From positions 1 through 62,792 of the forward strand of contig CALXNM010000006.1 in NCBI GenBank assembly GCA_944389745.1: a stretch of DNA of 62,792 nt, written 5' to 3'. Under the pieces are notes generated by a model. That model was not told where the DNA came from. It did not search any database and saw nothing but the letters and a program-made list of their open reading frames with translations. Positions 9,102-18,112 of the stretch are shown piece by piece. Position numbers and translations under genes: made by a program. The DNA comes from an uncultured Clostridia bacterium (lineage in GTDB: Bacteria; Bacillota; Clostridia; TANB77; CAG-508). Position 1 is the first letter of the stretch. Every line of letters starts with the position of its first letter.

Positions 9102-9795
9102 AATTTTCTCCTAAAATCCATTTAATACCTTTAGCCATACGCATACTTCCATCTGTGAAATGATTACCTGGATTCACTTCATATATTGTATTAATACCTT
9201 TTTCTTTATACATTCTTTTTAGTTCTATTGTATTATCTTCAACTTTTGCTAAAACTTGATTTCTAACCTTACTTTCCTTATCTCCTAAAGATAAATATAT
9301 TTTATTTATATTACTTGAGATACTATTCTCCTCTACAAATTCTATAAATCCAGGAAACCAGAATGATCCAGAAGCAGATGCAATTCTAGAAAACATATCA
9401 GTTTTATATCCTGAATATATTGCAAATAATCCTGCTAAAGAATATCCTGCTATTCCATAATACTTTATTGAAATATTTAAATCATCTTTTATATATTTTT
9501 TTATAACAGGAATAATTTTGTTTATTAAAAAAGTTAAATAATTATCTGCTTTACCTAAAAACTCTTCACCATTTTTATTTATTTTAGGTGCAAACCATGG
9601 TGACATATCATTATTCCAATCTAAATTAGAAATTGAAACTAATATATATTCTTTGGAATTAATTGATATACATTTATTAAAAACCTCTTCTCCTTCATCA
9701 CCATAAGTATTTAATATTATAACAGGTAATTCATTTGAATTTGTTTTATTAAAATAAATACGTACTATTTTATTTTCTATATTAAACTCTTTCAT
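9094..9795 (-). CDS. Alpha/beta-hydrolase esterase (putative esterase D / IroE-like)
   Basis: This 233-residue protein has the nucleophile elbow GYSLAG at about residue 117. A likely acid is in SLGDKES and the catalytic histidine in VNPGNHF. The order and spacing fit the putative-esterase family (esterase D and siderophore esterases). It is cytoplasmic, since no signal peptide is visible. It is coupled to the GNAT gene. The substrate is unknown. Confidence 0.75.
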   Translation of the reverse strand: MKEFNIENKIVRIYFNKTNSNELPVIILNTYGDEGEEVFNKCISINSKEYILVSISNLDWNNDMSPWFAPKINKNGEEFLGKADNYLTFLINKIIPVIKKYIKDDLNISIKYYGIAGYSLAGLFAIYSGYKTDMFSRIASASGSFWFPGFIEFVEENSISSNINKIYLSLGDKESKVRNQVLAKVEDNTIELKRMYKEKGINTIYEVNPGNHFTDGSMRMAKGIKWILGENYG

Positions 9796-9810
9796 TTTTT
9801 ATTATAACTC

Positions 9811-10536
9811 CTAAAATTTTTTAATATCAATATTTGCTTTATGTGCTTGTCTTAATTGATCTTTTCTTGCTACTTTATATATCGTATTATCTTTAATAAA
9901 ATTTGCTCCTGTTTGTTTAAAATAAAATGGAACATTGTATTTTAAACATTGCTCTCTTGTATTTAAAATCCAATCATAGTTACATACCCTAGCATTAGGT
10001 CCTGATTCTCCTCCGCAAGTTACATGCTCTATTTTACTAGTCTCTAAATATTTTTCTATATTTATTTTTTCTAACATTGGTTCATGAATAATTTCTCTAT
10101 GTTTAATTGGTAAATCTAATAACATAGGTAATCTTTCATCAGTCATAGCTTGATTCTCACAAGTAGTACATATAGTCACATTATCATATCCATCATTCCA
10201 ATCATCTGGAATAGAAACATTAAATCTTTCTATTCTTTTAGTAATTATATAGAAGTTTAAATCTTTCCTTTCTTTAACCATTTGCCAAATTTCTTTTCTC
10301 CAGCTATCCGCTTCTTCTATGAAAAAATCTGATGTCATGCAAATATATACATATCCATCGTCTGGTTTTATTGAATATGATCCATCTTTTTTTCTTTTTA
10401 TTGCTTCATTAAAGTTTTTTGTTTTACTTACAATATTACTATCTTTATCAAATTCTGCATCTCTTCTAAACATATAGCAATTTAAACATCCTGCGCTTTT
10501 TTTATGACATCCATGCCATGGATTCCAAATACTCAT
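9811..10536 (-). CDS. DUF5131 (phage Gp37/Gp68-like) protein, radical SAM-related
   Basis: This 241-residue protein starts IWNPWHGCHKKSAGCLNCY, an N-terminal cysteine cluster (CxxxxxxCxxC) typical of DUF5131. The family signatures VYICMTSDFF, ITKRIERF and CGGESGPNARVCNYDW follow. It is predicted to bind an iron-sulfur cluster. Related genes occur in phages and bacterial accessory regions, and their reaction is not settled. The start ATG at 10536 follows AGGAG in the upstream tail. Confidence 0.85.
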   Translation of the reverse strand: MSIWNPWHGCHKKSAGCLNCYMFRRDAEFDKDSNIVSKTKNFNEAIKRKKDGSYSIKPDDGYVYICMTSDFFIEEADSWRKEIWQMVKERKDLNFYIITKRIERFNVSIPDDWNDGYDNVTICTTCENQAMTDERLPMLLDLPIKHREIIHEPMLEKINIEKYLETSKIEHVTCGGESGPNARVCNYDWILNTREQCLKYNVPFYFKQTGANFIKDNTIYKVARKDQLRQAHKANIDIKKF

Positions 10537-10537
10537 A

Positions 10538-10624
10538 TTATTTATTAAGCTCCTTACTTAGTTTTTTTGTTGCACTTCTTGGTCCTCTAATTGCTTTTAT
10601 ACCTAATTCTTTTAATTTACTATT
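10538..10624 (-). pseudogene. Open in-frame tail after the comB stop (gene remnant)
   Basis: After the comB TAA (10625-10627) the same frame stays open for 28 sense codons before a second TAA at 10538. The encoded peptide is regular and charged (ELGIKAIRGPRS, then ATKKLSKELNK) and looks like the real C-terminus of a protein. No start codon lies within it. It may be the remnant of a deleted gene that became joined to comB, or a former comB extension. Confidence 0.4.
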
Positions 10625-11320
10625 TTATCTAATATCTATCTTTTTTATATAATTCATCCCTTCATTATCTTTTTCAACTTTTAAAACAAAATTAAATTTA
10701 TTTAATTCTGTAGATAAATAGAAATCTCTTTCTGGAAAAATGTTTTGTAAATCTTTATTAAAAAATCTTTTTCCTGCTACTAGTTTTAAATTTTCTATTT
10801 TATCATCCATTTTCATTTCATTACCTTCTAGTAAGCTTTTAATATATTTTGCACATAATGTATCTTCATCTGCTTCAGTTTCTCCACCATTTCCCATTGC
10901 AACTAGTGAAACTTCTTCTGTTCCTTTACTTTTTATATATTCTGCAATTGCTTTTGCATTTACTAAGCTTCCTGTTAAAATTTCTTTTGCATTTATTGCG
11001 TTTGCAATTCCTTGTGTACCAGAACTTGTTGTATGTATTACTGTTTTTCTAGTAAAATCTATATTTTCAATTTGTGATGGTGAATTTCCATAATCAAATC
11101 CTTCTAGCATTATTCCTCTTCTTTCACCAATTAATATGCAATCATTATGTTCTTTTTTATAATCATATGCAATTTGCTTATCTCCAACAGGCATTAATTT
11201 TTCTACTCCATTATTTATTAAATATGCTTCAACAGTAAATGCTCTAAACACATCAATAATTACTGTTATTCCAATAGCTTCTTTTGCACCTTCAATCATT
11301 TGTAAGATTTTAATATTCAT
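10625..11320 (-). CDS. comB: 2-phosphosulfolactate phosphatase family protein (ComB-like)
   Basis: It has the ComB fold signatures TVIIDVFRAFT near the start, ERRGIMLEGFDYGNSPS, and HTTSSGTQGI. These bind the metal and phosphate in the archaeal coenzyme-M enzyme. In bacteria without coenzyme M the substrate is uncertain, so the name describes the family, not a proven pathway. The ATG at 11320 is chosen because the homologous sequence begins there (MNIKILQ). An earlier in-frame ATG at 11377 would add 19 residues that do not look conserved. The frame remains open past the stop. Confidence 0.82.
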   Translation of the reverse strand: MNIKILQMIEGAKEAIGITVIIDVFRAFTVEAYLINNGVEKLMPVGDKQIAYDYKKEHNDCILIGERRGIMLEGFDYGNSPSQIENIDFTRKTVIHTTSSGTQGIANAINAKEILTGSLVNAKAIAEYIKSKGTEEVSLVAMGNGGETEADEDTLCAKYIKSLLEGNEMKMDDKIENLKLVAGKRFFNKDLQNIFPERDFYLSTELNKFNFVLKVEKDNEGMNYIKKIDIR

Positions 11321-11399
11321 TTTTAAAATCACTTCTCTCTCTTTTATATAATTATCCTTATAAATTAAACTTTTCAACTTTTGACATAATTATAACATA

Positions 11400-11455
11400 A
11401 AAAGAAGAATTATAATATATAACATATAACTATATATAACTATAATTCTTCTTTT
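11400..11455. terminator. Terminator downstream of the flavin reductase gene
   Basis: The arms AAAAGAAGAATTATA and TATAATTCTTCTTTT are perfectly complementary across an A/T-rich loop. They lie just past the stop at 11473. Confidence 0.75.
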
Positions 11456-11472
11456 CTAATAAACATATTAAA

Positions 11473-12039
11473 TTATTTTTTTAGTTGTAATCCGTCTTTA
11501 AAAGCTTCTCCTACTCTTTCTGTTACTTTATAATACCCATGAGTATATGGATCAAATGCTATAGCATTTACTTTTGATATATCAACATTATCTCCATTCA
11601 TTACATTCTCATCTGCTGTTACATTTACTATTTTTCCAATTACTCCACAACTATATTCTCCATCTTGATATTCTATAAATTCACATTCAAAACTTATTGG
11701 AAATTCATTTATAATTGGTGCATCTACATTTTCTGATTTTGTTGTTGTAAGTCCACTATTTTCAAATTTGTTAGGGGTATTATTACCTGATACCATTCCA
11801 AAATAGTCTGCTTCTACTACATGATTACTATCTGCTATACTTACTGTAAATGCCCTTCTTTCTTTAATATTTTTTACTGTTTTATGTGTTTCTGTTAGAT
11901 TAAGTATTACTTGGTTTCTGCTAAGCATTGTTCCCCAAGCTGCATTCATTACATCAACACTTCCATCCTCATTATATGTTGCAATCATTAATACTGGCAT
12001 TGGGAATATTGTTTCTGTATTTTTAATATTTTTTCTCAT
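11473..12039 (-). CDS. Flavin reductase family protein (FMN-binding split barrel)
   Basis: This 188-residue protein has the flavin reductase-like fold. The N-terminal strands are PMPVLMIATYNEDG and VMNAAWGTMLS, and LTETHKTVKNI and AFTVSIAD mark the FMN-binding region. It probably reduces or carries FMN, or acts in redox stress. It has a good ribosome binding site (AGGAGG) and stands alone between two intergenic gaps. Confidence 0.85.
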   Translation of the reverse strand: MRKNIKNTETIFPMPVLMIATYNEDGSVDVMNAAWGTMLSRNQVILNLTETHKTVKNIKERRAFTVSIADSNHVVEADYFGMVSGNNTPNKFENSGLTTTKSENVDAPIINEFPISFECEFIEYQDGEYSCGVIGKIVNVTADENVMNGDNVDISKVNAIAFDPYTHGYYKVTERVGEAFKDGLQLKK

Positions 12040-12169
12040 ATTAAAACCTCCTTTACATGGAAAAGTATATAATTATATAATCTTTTTGTAAAGTACTTAC
12101 TTAAAATGAATTATAAAATAACGACATTTTATTTTGTATATTTATTCTTTTACAAACTTTTATTAGTGT

Positions 12170-12481
12170 TTATTTTAATATTTCCAAATAAGAAACTTTT
12201 TTTCCTTTTGATTTTGCATACTCAATCTCAGATTTAGTACTATCCCCAATATAACCTCCAACATTAATTATATAAATTTCATCTGACATATCTATTTTTT
12301 GCTTATGCATTTCATCCAACATTTTCTTTCGTTCTTTAGTTATTTCTTCTTTTTTTATATTATTAAAAAAATTCGGAGTAAAAACAATGTTTCCTTCTAA
12401 TGTAAGTTTTTCTTGAACTTTCAGAAATTCATCTTTAAATTTTATCGAACCACATAAAGTTATTATATTATACCTCTTCAT
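12170..12481 (-). CDS. Nucleoside 2-deoxyribosyltransferase-like protein
   Basis: This 103-residue protein begins IITLCGSIKFKDEF, the nucleotide/deoxyribose-binding start of this family. It contains DEIYIINVGGYIGDSTKSEI, where the G(Y)IG.ST and glutamate positions correspond to the active-site region. It is short but near complete for the single-domain subfamily found in phages and Firmicutes. Nucleobase exchange is plausible but not proven. Confidence 0.75.
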   Translation of the reverse strand: MKRYNIITLCGSIKFKDEFLKVQEKLTLEGNIVFTPNFFNNIKKEEITKERKKMLDEMHKQKIDMSDEIYIINVGGYIGDSTKSEIEYAKSKGKKVSYLEILK

Positions 12482-12505
12482 AATAATCTATCTCCTTTTT
12501 TTTAT

Positions 12506-12748
12506 TTAACTATTTAGTATTTTCTTTGCATATGAACAGTCTGCAATTATCTTTTTATTAGATTTTTTAGCATTTTCAATAACACATTCTACTAATTTTC
12601 TAGCTATCCCTTTTCCTTGATATTCACTACTAACTTCAGTATGAACTATATTCCATGTGTTATCATTTTCTATAAAATCACACTCACCAATTATTCTTGT
12701 TCCATCATATGCAACTGATTTATTTTGTTCAAAAATTATATTTACCAT
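12506..12748 (-). CDS. Small GNAT-like N-acetyltransferase (YidJ type)
   Basis: This 80-residue protein matches the compact Gcn5-related subfamily, with VSSEYQGKGIARKLVE as the acetyl-CoA loop and a terminal ADCSYAKKIL. The length is normal for the subfamily. The ATG at 12748 is preferred over the upstream GTG because GAGGTG lies directly before it. The substrate is unknown. Confidence 0.82.
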   Translation of the reverse strand: MVNIIFEQNKSVAYDGTRIIGECDFIENDNTWNIVHTEVSSEYQGKGIARKLVECVIENAKKSNKKIIADCSYAKKILNS

Positions 12749-12846
12749 ATTACACCTCACTTTATTTCATAACTTATATCACATCAAACATATTTTCGCA
12801 AGTGTTTTAGAATTTTTATTTAATTTTTATTTAATTTTTTTCTCAT

Positions 12847-12895
12847 AAAAAAGATAATTATTCTATACATTTTACTTGTATAAAATAATTATCTT
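12847..12895. terminator. Terminator-like hairpin, family copy 3
   Basis: The arms AAGATAATTATT and AATAATTATCTT flank the same loop core (CTATAC, then CTTGTATA) seen at 93-143. It lies just past the stop of the alpha/beta-hydrolase gene (12936). Confidence 0.7.
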
Positions 12896-12935
12896 AAATT
12901 TATATTATATTTTATTTAGTTCAATATAGTTTTAA

Positions 12936-13922
12936 TTATTTTAAATTAGCTTTAAAGAACTCTTCTATTTTATCAAAAGGTATAATATCTACTCTATCAT
13001 ATAAGTCTGTATGAACTGCATCTGGTATAATCATTAATTCTTTATTGTTTTTATAACTACTATTTTCTATCATATTTTTATATGCATCTTTACTAAAGTA
13101 ACAAGAATGAGCTTTCTCTCCATGTATCATTAAAACAGCGCTTCTTATTTCATTACTATATTGTAATATTGGTTGATTTATAAATGACATTGTTCCTGTT
13201 ACATTCCATCCGTCATTAGAATTTAATGATCTTTTATGATATCCACGTTTAGTTTTATAATAGTCATAATAATCTTTTACATAGAATGGAGCATCTTCTG
13301 GAAGTGGATCTACTACTCCTCCAGCTCTTTTATATTCTCCTAATTTATAATCTTCTATTCTTTGAGTATTTAAACTTTTCTTCATTTCATAACGAGCATC
13401 TTCATTTACTAAATCAAAATATCCATTAGCATTAACTCTACTCATATCATACATTGTAGATGTAACTGTAGCTTTAATTCTTGTATCTATAGCTGCTGTA
13501 TTTAAAGCCAATCCTCCCCATCCACAAATTCCAAGTATTCCTATTCTTTCTGGATCAACATTTTCTTGTACTGATAAAAAGTCAACTGCTGCTTGAAAAT
13601 CTTCTGTATTTATATCAGGTGAAGCAACATATCTAGGAATTCCACTACTTTCTCCTGTAAATGATGGATCAAATGCTATGCTAAAAAAACCTTTTTCTGC
13701 AAGTGTTTGAGCATATAGTCCTGATGCTTGTTCTTTTACTGCTCCAAAAGGTCCACATACAGCTATTGCTGAAAGTTTTCCTTCATGTTCTTTTGGCTCA
13801 TATAAATCTGCTGCTAAAGTAATTCCATAACGATTATGCAATATAACTTTTCTGTGATTTACTCTTTCACTTTTAGGGAATGTTTTATCCCATTCTTCTG
13901 TTAAATTTAATTTTTCTTCCAT
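12936..13922 (-). CDS. Alpha/beta hydrolase with cysteine nucleophile elbow
   Basis: This 328-residue cytoplasmic hydrolase has an oxyanion-side motif CGPFGAVKEQ, FDPSFTGESSG, and the nucleophile elbow GICGWGG. The elbow has Cys where most hydrolases have Ser, as in dienelactone-hydrolase-like proteins. A late HGEKAHS and the final IPDAVHTDLYD supply the acid and histidine. It belongs to a group commonly annotated as YcjY-like or X-Pro dipeptidyl-peptidase-like. The substrate is unknown. It lies beside decayed oxidoreductase-type genes and may once have been part of that cluster. Confidence 0.78.
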   Translation of the reverse strand: MEEKLNLTEEWDKTFPKSERVNHRKVILHNRYGITLAADLYEPKEHEGKLSAIAVCGPFGAVKEQASGLYAQTLAEKGFFSIAFDPSFTGESSGIPRYVASPDINTEDFQAAVDFLSVQENVDPERIGILGICGWGGLALNTAAIDTRIKATVTSTMYDMSRVNANGYFDLVNEDARYEMKKSLNTQRIEDYKLGEYKRAGGVVDPLPEDAPFYVKDYYDYYKTKRGYHKRSLNSNDGWNVTGTMSFINQPILQYSNEIRSAVLMIHGEKAHSCYFSKDAYKNMIENSSYKNNKELMIIPDAVHTDLYDRVDIIPFDKIEEFFKANLK

Positions 13923-13965
13923 ACTAATACCTTCCTTCTTTTAAATATATTATCTTTAATATTAA

Positions 13966-13999
13966 TTAATAAACTAATTAACTAATTAACTAATTAACT
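13966..13999. repeat. Tandem 8-base microsatellite
   Basis: About four copies of an ACTAATTA unit form the 3' end of the truncated cyclophilin-like reading frame and its downstream flank. They replace the missing C-terminal half of that gene. Confidence 0.75.
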
Positions 14000-14334
14000 A
14001 ATTCAAATCTTATATTAGTAGTTAAATTACTATCTAAATAATTATACTTTTCGTTAGAATTTAAATCATCCATATTTAGTTCTAACGGAAACATGTTTAC
14101 TAATTCTCTTCTAGTTTCATTATTTTCTAAAGTTGCACTAAAACTTTTATTATTTATAATTAAATTTATTTTTATTTCTTCTGTTTGACTATTCATATAA
14201 TTACTCTCTCTTATTAAATTATCATCATTATTATTTAATATATTCTCTGTAATTTGATTATTAACTATATTATTTGCATAGTAATTGTTTGAATAATTTA
14301 TATTATTCTGAATATTAACTTCATTCTTATACTT
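13990..14334 (-). pseudogene. Truncated cyclophilin-like domain after an Asn-rich linker
   Basis: From an ATG at 14196 the frame encodes INLIINNKSFSATLENNETR and LELNMDDLNSNEKYNYLD, the first half of the cyclophilin-like (DUF369-type) fold. It stops inside a tandem repeat, with about half the domain missing. Upstream of that ATG the same frame is open all the way (Asn/Ile-rich linker codons) to the TAA of the aldo/keto reductase fragment at 14335. Both pieces therefore once belonged to one frame, or were joined by deletion. It is probably non-functional. Confidence 0.6.
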
Positions 14335-14952
14335 TTAATACCAATCATGTTTTTCATCACGATTTAAGCTTTCTATTGTTTTCATCTCTTCATCTGTTAA
14401 CTCAAAATGATAAATTTCTGTATTTTCTTTTATATGTTCTGGATTACTTGAACATGGATACCAACCTTGTACTACAATTCCTTTACTTTGAATATATGGA
14501 ACAACATCTATTTCTTGATAATATGGATGTATTTCATTTTGAACTAAGGCTGGAACTATATCAACTTGTGGTAAAAATTCTTCTAATTCTTCAATATACC
14601 AATTAGAAAGTCCAATAGAACGAATTTTTCCTTCCTCTACATATTTTTCCATTACTTTATATGCTTCTACATCTCCGTCTCCAGGATGATGTAATAACAT
14701 CATATCTATATAACCTATATCTAACTTTTCTAGTGCCATTTCAATAGCAAATTCTCTCACATTATCACTCTCCTCTATATCTTCATTAATTTCAAAATTA
14801 TTTTCTAATGTTGATTGTTTTACGTTATTGCCATTGTTTGTATTTCCATTATTAATATTTTGTTGATTTTTCCCTAAAAAGAGATAACAAGCTATAATAA
14901 TTAATGCAATAATTAATATTAGTATTGATCCAAAAATAATTCGATTTCTCAT
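14335..14952 (-). pseudogene. Aldo/keto reductase remnant with signal anchor and internal deletions
   Basis: The first 30 residues are a membrane anchor or lipoprotein-type signal (LIIALIIIACYLFLG) followed by an N/G-rich linker. From about residue 65 the sequence is aldo/keto reductase (GYIDMMLLHHPGDGD, IRSIGLSNWY, VQNEIHPYYQ). The first ~90 residues of the family, with catalytic Asp, Tyr and Lys, are absent. About 50 residues are missing between GWYP and SNPEHIKEN. Both deletions keep the frame. It is most likely a chimeric decayed gene. Confidence 0.75.
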
Positions 14953-14987
14953 AACTTCTCCTTTACTTTATTCTTTCTTTTACATCT

Positions 14988-15218
14988 TTATCTTTTTATA
15001 TTTTTTAAATCTAAGACTAAATAATCAAGAATATCAATTTCTTTTTGTTTTTTATGAATATTATTTAATAAACTTTCTCTATAATTCCTAAGTAAAATAT
15101 AGATGTCTTCGATTTTGCCTTGTTCTAATAAATCTTTAAATCTATTAGTTGTTTTTAAATCACATCCTGCATCTTTTAAATTTTGAATTAATGCTTCCTT
15201 TTTATTTTTTTCTAACAT
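14988..15218 (-). CDS. Small conserved-looking helical protein
   Basis: This 76-residue, charged, predicted all-helical protein resembles short proteins common beside oxidoreductase clusters in gut Clostridia (a LKDAGCDLKTTNRFKDLLEQ pattern). Its start lies only 18 bases from the divergent lysR-type start. It has no Shine-Dalgarno sequence: the bases upstream are the complement of the lysR ribosome binding site. The normal divergent promoter region therefore seems to have been lost, and the gene may no longer be expressed. Confidence 0.55.
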   Translation of the reverse strand: MLEKNKKEALIQNLKDAGCDLKTTNRFKDLLEQGKIEDIYILLRNYRESLLNNIHKKQKEIDILDYLVLDLKNIKR

Positions 15219-15236
15219 AATTTTAGGAGGAATAAT

Positions 15237-15758
15237 ATGGAACTTAGAGTTTTAAAATATTTTTTAGAAGTTGCTAGAGAGGAAAATATTACAGCTGCTG
15301 CAGAAAGCCTACATATAACTCAGCCAACTCTTTCAAAACAATTAATGGATTTGGAAGATGAAATAGGAAAGAAACTATTTATTAGAGGAAAAAGAAGAAT
15401 TACCTTAACCGAAGATGGCATACTTCTTCGTAAAAGAGCAGCAGATATAATTGACCTAGTAGAAAAAACTGAATCTGAATTAAAGAATACAGAGGAAGTG
15501 CTTGAAACAAATATAGAAAAATTAAATATTATTGCAACATATAATTTAATATTTAATGCTGCGTTGTTTGTAGAGCAAGGTTTAGGTAGTGCAATTACTT
15601 TAGATAAACTAGTAAATGTTTCATCAAATAGCAATCTATGTTTTAAACCATTTAATCCAATACTAAAAGCTAATTTAGTATTAGTTTGGAAGAAATATCA
15701 AGTATTTTCAAAGGCTTCACAAAAGTTTTTAGATGAGTTACAAAATAATTTAAAATAG
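15237..15758 (+). pseudogene. LysR-type regulator with an internal in-frame deletion
   Basis: Residues 1-60 form an intact LysR winged helix-turn-helix (YFLEVAREENITAAAESLHI, PTLSKQLMDLE). After the linker helix, at about residue 95, the sequence jumps to the last part of the effector domain (IATYNLIFNAALFVEQGLG, LVLVWKKYQVFSKA). It is 173 residues against about 295 for the family, so some 120 residues of effector domain are missing without a frame change. It might still bind DNA but could not form a normal sensor. The ribosome binding site AGGAGG is intact. Confidence 0.75.
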
Positions 15759-15810
15759 AACAAACAGTGCAAATGGGGGACTGTCCCCAATGGCACTGTT
15801 TGTTCTATTT
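15754..15810. terminator. Long hairpin with GGGGACAGTCCCC-type repeat, copy 2
   Basis: Arms of about 17 bases (AATAGAACAAACAGTGC and complement) enclose a GGGGGACTGTCCCC palindrome. It lies between the convergent lysR-type gene and copA, overlapping the copA stop, so it can serve as a two-way terminator. The core belongs to the repeat family also seen at 6563 and 26879. Confidence 0.8.
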
Positions 15811-18003
15811 TCTTAATCTTAAACTATTTAATGTTACTGTTATACTACTTAATGTCATGGCAAGTGAAGCAAACATAGGATTCATTGTAATACCAAATGA
15901 AGAAAATATTCCTATTGCTATTGGTATCATACAAATATTATAGAAAAATGCCCAGAATAAATTTTGTTTTATATTTCTTATTGTTCTTTTACTAATATCT
16001 ATAAGATCGTTTATTCTATCTAAATTACCTTTCATAAGAACAACATCACTACTATCTATTGCAATATCTGTACCGTTTCCAACAGCTACTCCTATGTCAG
16101 CTGTAACTAAACTTACACTATCATTAATTCCATCTCCACACATCATTACTAATCCATCTTTTTTTAGTTCTTGTATTTTTTCTGCTTTTTGTTTTGGAAG
16201 TACATTTGCTATTACATCTGTTATTCCAATTGATTTTGCTATTGATTTTGCTGTGCTCTCATTGTCTCCTGTAAGCATTACTACTTTCTTACCTTGTTCT
16301 TTTAGTTTTCTGGTTACTTCTTTTACATTTTCCCTAATAGTATCTTTAACACCAATTAGTGCAATTACTTTACTATTTTCTGATACAAATAAAATACTGT
16401 TACCATCTTTTTCTAATTCTTCTTCATCTTTTAATTTTTCTTCAATATCAATATTTTGTTCTTTCATTAATTTTGTATTTCCAATATAGTATTCATTTTC
16501 ATTAAGTTTTGCATAAATTCCATATCCAGAAATATTTTTAAAATCTTTTGCTTCAAGTAATTCTATATTTTTATTTTTAGCATAATCTACTATTCCTCTT
16601 GCTATTGGATGTTCTGATTTGTTTTCTATACTTGCAACTATTTGTATAATTTCTTCATCTTTTCTATTTATATAATTATATATTTTATTAACACTTAGTT
16701 TTCCATTTGTAAGTGTTCCTGTTTTATCAAATACAATAGTTTTAGCTTTATGTGCATTTTCTAAACTTTCACTATTTTTAATAAGTATTCCTTTTCTACT
16801 TGCAGTTCCTGATGATACCACAATAGCAAGTGGTGTTGCTAAACCTAAACTACAAGGACAAGCTACTACTAAAACCGTTATAAATGTATTTATAACAAAT
16901 GACATTTCTTTTCCAATTATCCACCAAATAATTGCTGATACAATGGCAATGATTATAATTGCTGGTACAAAATACCCACTTATTTTATCTGCAATTTTAG
17001 CAATAGGTGCTTTAGTATTTGTTGCTTCAACAACCATTCTAACTATTTCAGATACAGTTGAATCTCTACCTATTTTCTCAGCTTTATATTCAATTGTTCC
17101 TTCATAATTAATGCTACCTGCTATTACTTTGCTTCCAACTTCTTTTTTAGAAGGAACACTTTCACCTGTTACAAATGACTCATCAATATGTGTTAATCCA
17201 TTTACAACTTCACCATCTACCGCAATTTTTTCACCTGGTCTACATTTAACAATATCATCTTTATGAATTTCATCAAGTGTAACTTCTTTTTCTTTTCCAT
17301 CTCTTATTATTGTAGCTTTATTTGGTGTAATCATCATTAAACTTTGTATTGCTTCTTTTGTTTTATCTTTATTTCTTGCTTCAACATATCTACCAATATT
17401 TATAAAGAATAGAATTATAACTGTCGATTCATAATATAGATTTTCTACAAATTCTGTATTTCCTCTAAATATCATATATGTGCCATAAACACTATATATA
17501 AAGCTACTAACTACTCCAAGAGCAACTAATGTATCCATATTGGCAGTTCTATGAATTAAGTTTTTATATCCATTTTTTAATATATCTCTTCCTAAAAACA
17601 TAGATATTAAGCTTAATATTAATTGAGCTATTGTATAATTAATTGGATACATATGCATATCTAAAAATGGAATGTTTGGAAGTCCTATCATGTGTCCCAT
17701 AGCAATATATAATGTTAAAATACTAATTACAGTAAATCCAATTAATTTATATTTTTCTTTACCTTTTTTCTTTTTCTCTTTTTCAAAATTGTCTATTCCT
17801 AAACTTTCAAATCCAGCTTTGCTAACAAACTTTTCTAAGTCCTCTAGTTTTAATTTTTTATCATCATACTCAATACTAGCATTATTCATAACTAAATTAA
17901 CACTTGCATTTATTATCCCATCTTGTTTATTTAAATATTTTTCTAGTCCGCTAGAACAAGCACTACAAGTCATACCATCTATTTTAAGTAAAACTTTTTT
18001 CAT
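15805..18003 (-). CDS. copA: Copper-exporting P1B-type ATPase
   Basis: At 732 residues it is full length. One N-terminal heavy-metal domain has GMTCSACS, followed by eight membrane helices. The transmembrane metal site is CPC (VVACPCSLGLATPLA). It also has the phosphorylation motif DKTGT, the SEHPIA motif, GDNESTAK and GDGINDS. It pumps Cu(I) out of the cell. It is the last gene of csoR-copZ-copA and is presumably repressed by CsoR when copper is low. Confidence 0.96.
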   Translation of the reverse strand: MKKVLLKIDGMTCSACSSGLEKYLNKQDGIINASVNLVMNNASIEYDDKKLKLEDLEKFVSKAGFESLGIDNFEKEKKKKGKEKYKLIGFTVISILTLYIAMGHMIGLPNIPFLDMHMYPINYTIAQLILSLISMFLGRDILKNGYKNLIHRTANMDTLVALGVVSSFIYSVYGTYMIFRGNTEFVENLYYESTVIILFFINIGRYVEARNKDKTKEAIQSLMMITPNKATIIRDGKEKEVTLDEIHKDDIVKCRPGEKIAVDGEVVNGLTHIDESFVTGESVPSKKEVGSKVIAGSINYEGTIEYKAEKIGRDSTVSEIVRMVVEATNTKAPIAKIADKISGYFVPAIIIIAIVSAIIWWIIGKEMSFVINTFITVLVVACPCSLGLATPLAIVVSSGTASRKGILIKNSESLENAHKAKTIVFDKTGTLTNGKLSVNKIYNYINRKDEEIIQIVASIENKSEHPIARGIVDYAKNKNIELLEAKDFKNISGYGIYAKLNENEYYIGNTKLMKEQNIDIEEKLKDEEELEKDGNSILFVSENSKVIALIGVKDTIRENVKEVTRKLKEQGKKVVMLTGDNESTAKSIAKSIGITDVIANVLPKQKAEKIQELKKDGLVMMCGDGINDSVSLVTADIGVAVGNGTDIAIDSSDVVLMKGNLDRINDLIDISKRTIRNIKQNLFWAFFYNICMIPIAIGIFSSFGITMNPMFASLAMTLSSITVTLNSLRLRK

Positions 18004-18112
18004 AGATATACAATTCCTTTCTAACTAGTTTATGACAAATTGAAATTGCTTTAGTAATTTACTATAAAATAGCTATTTTACGCAATTCACAATTTGCCAT
18101 ATTTGTAATTTA

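Noticed and set aside
10538..14337. General read-through of TAA as a sense codon
   Set aside because: TAA ends many intact genes here. The two open tails after TAA (10538-10624 and 14197-14334) lie next to decayed or lost genes and are better explained as remnants.
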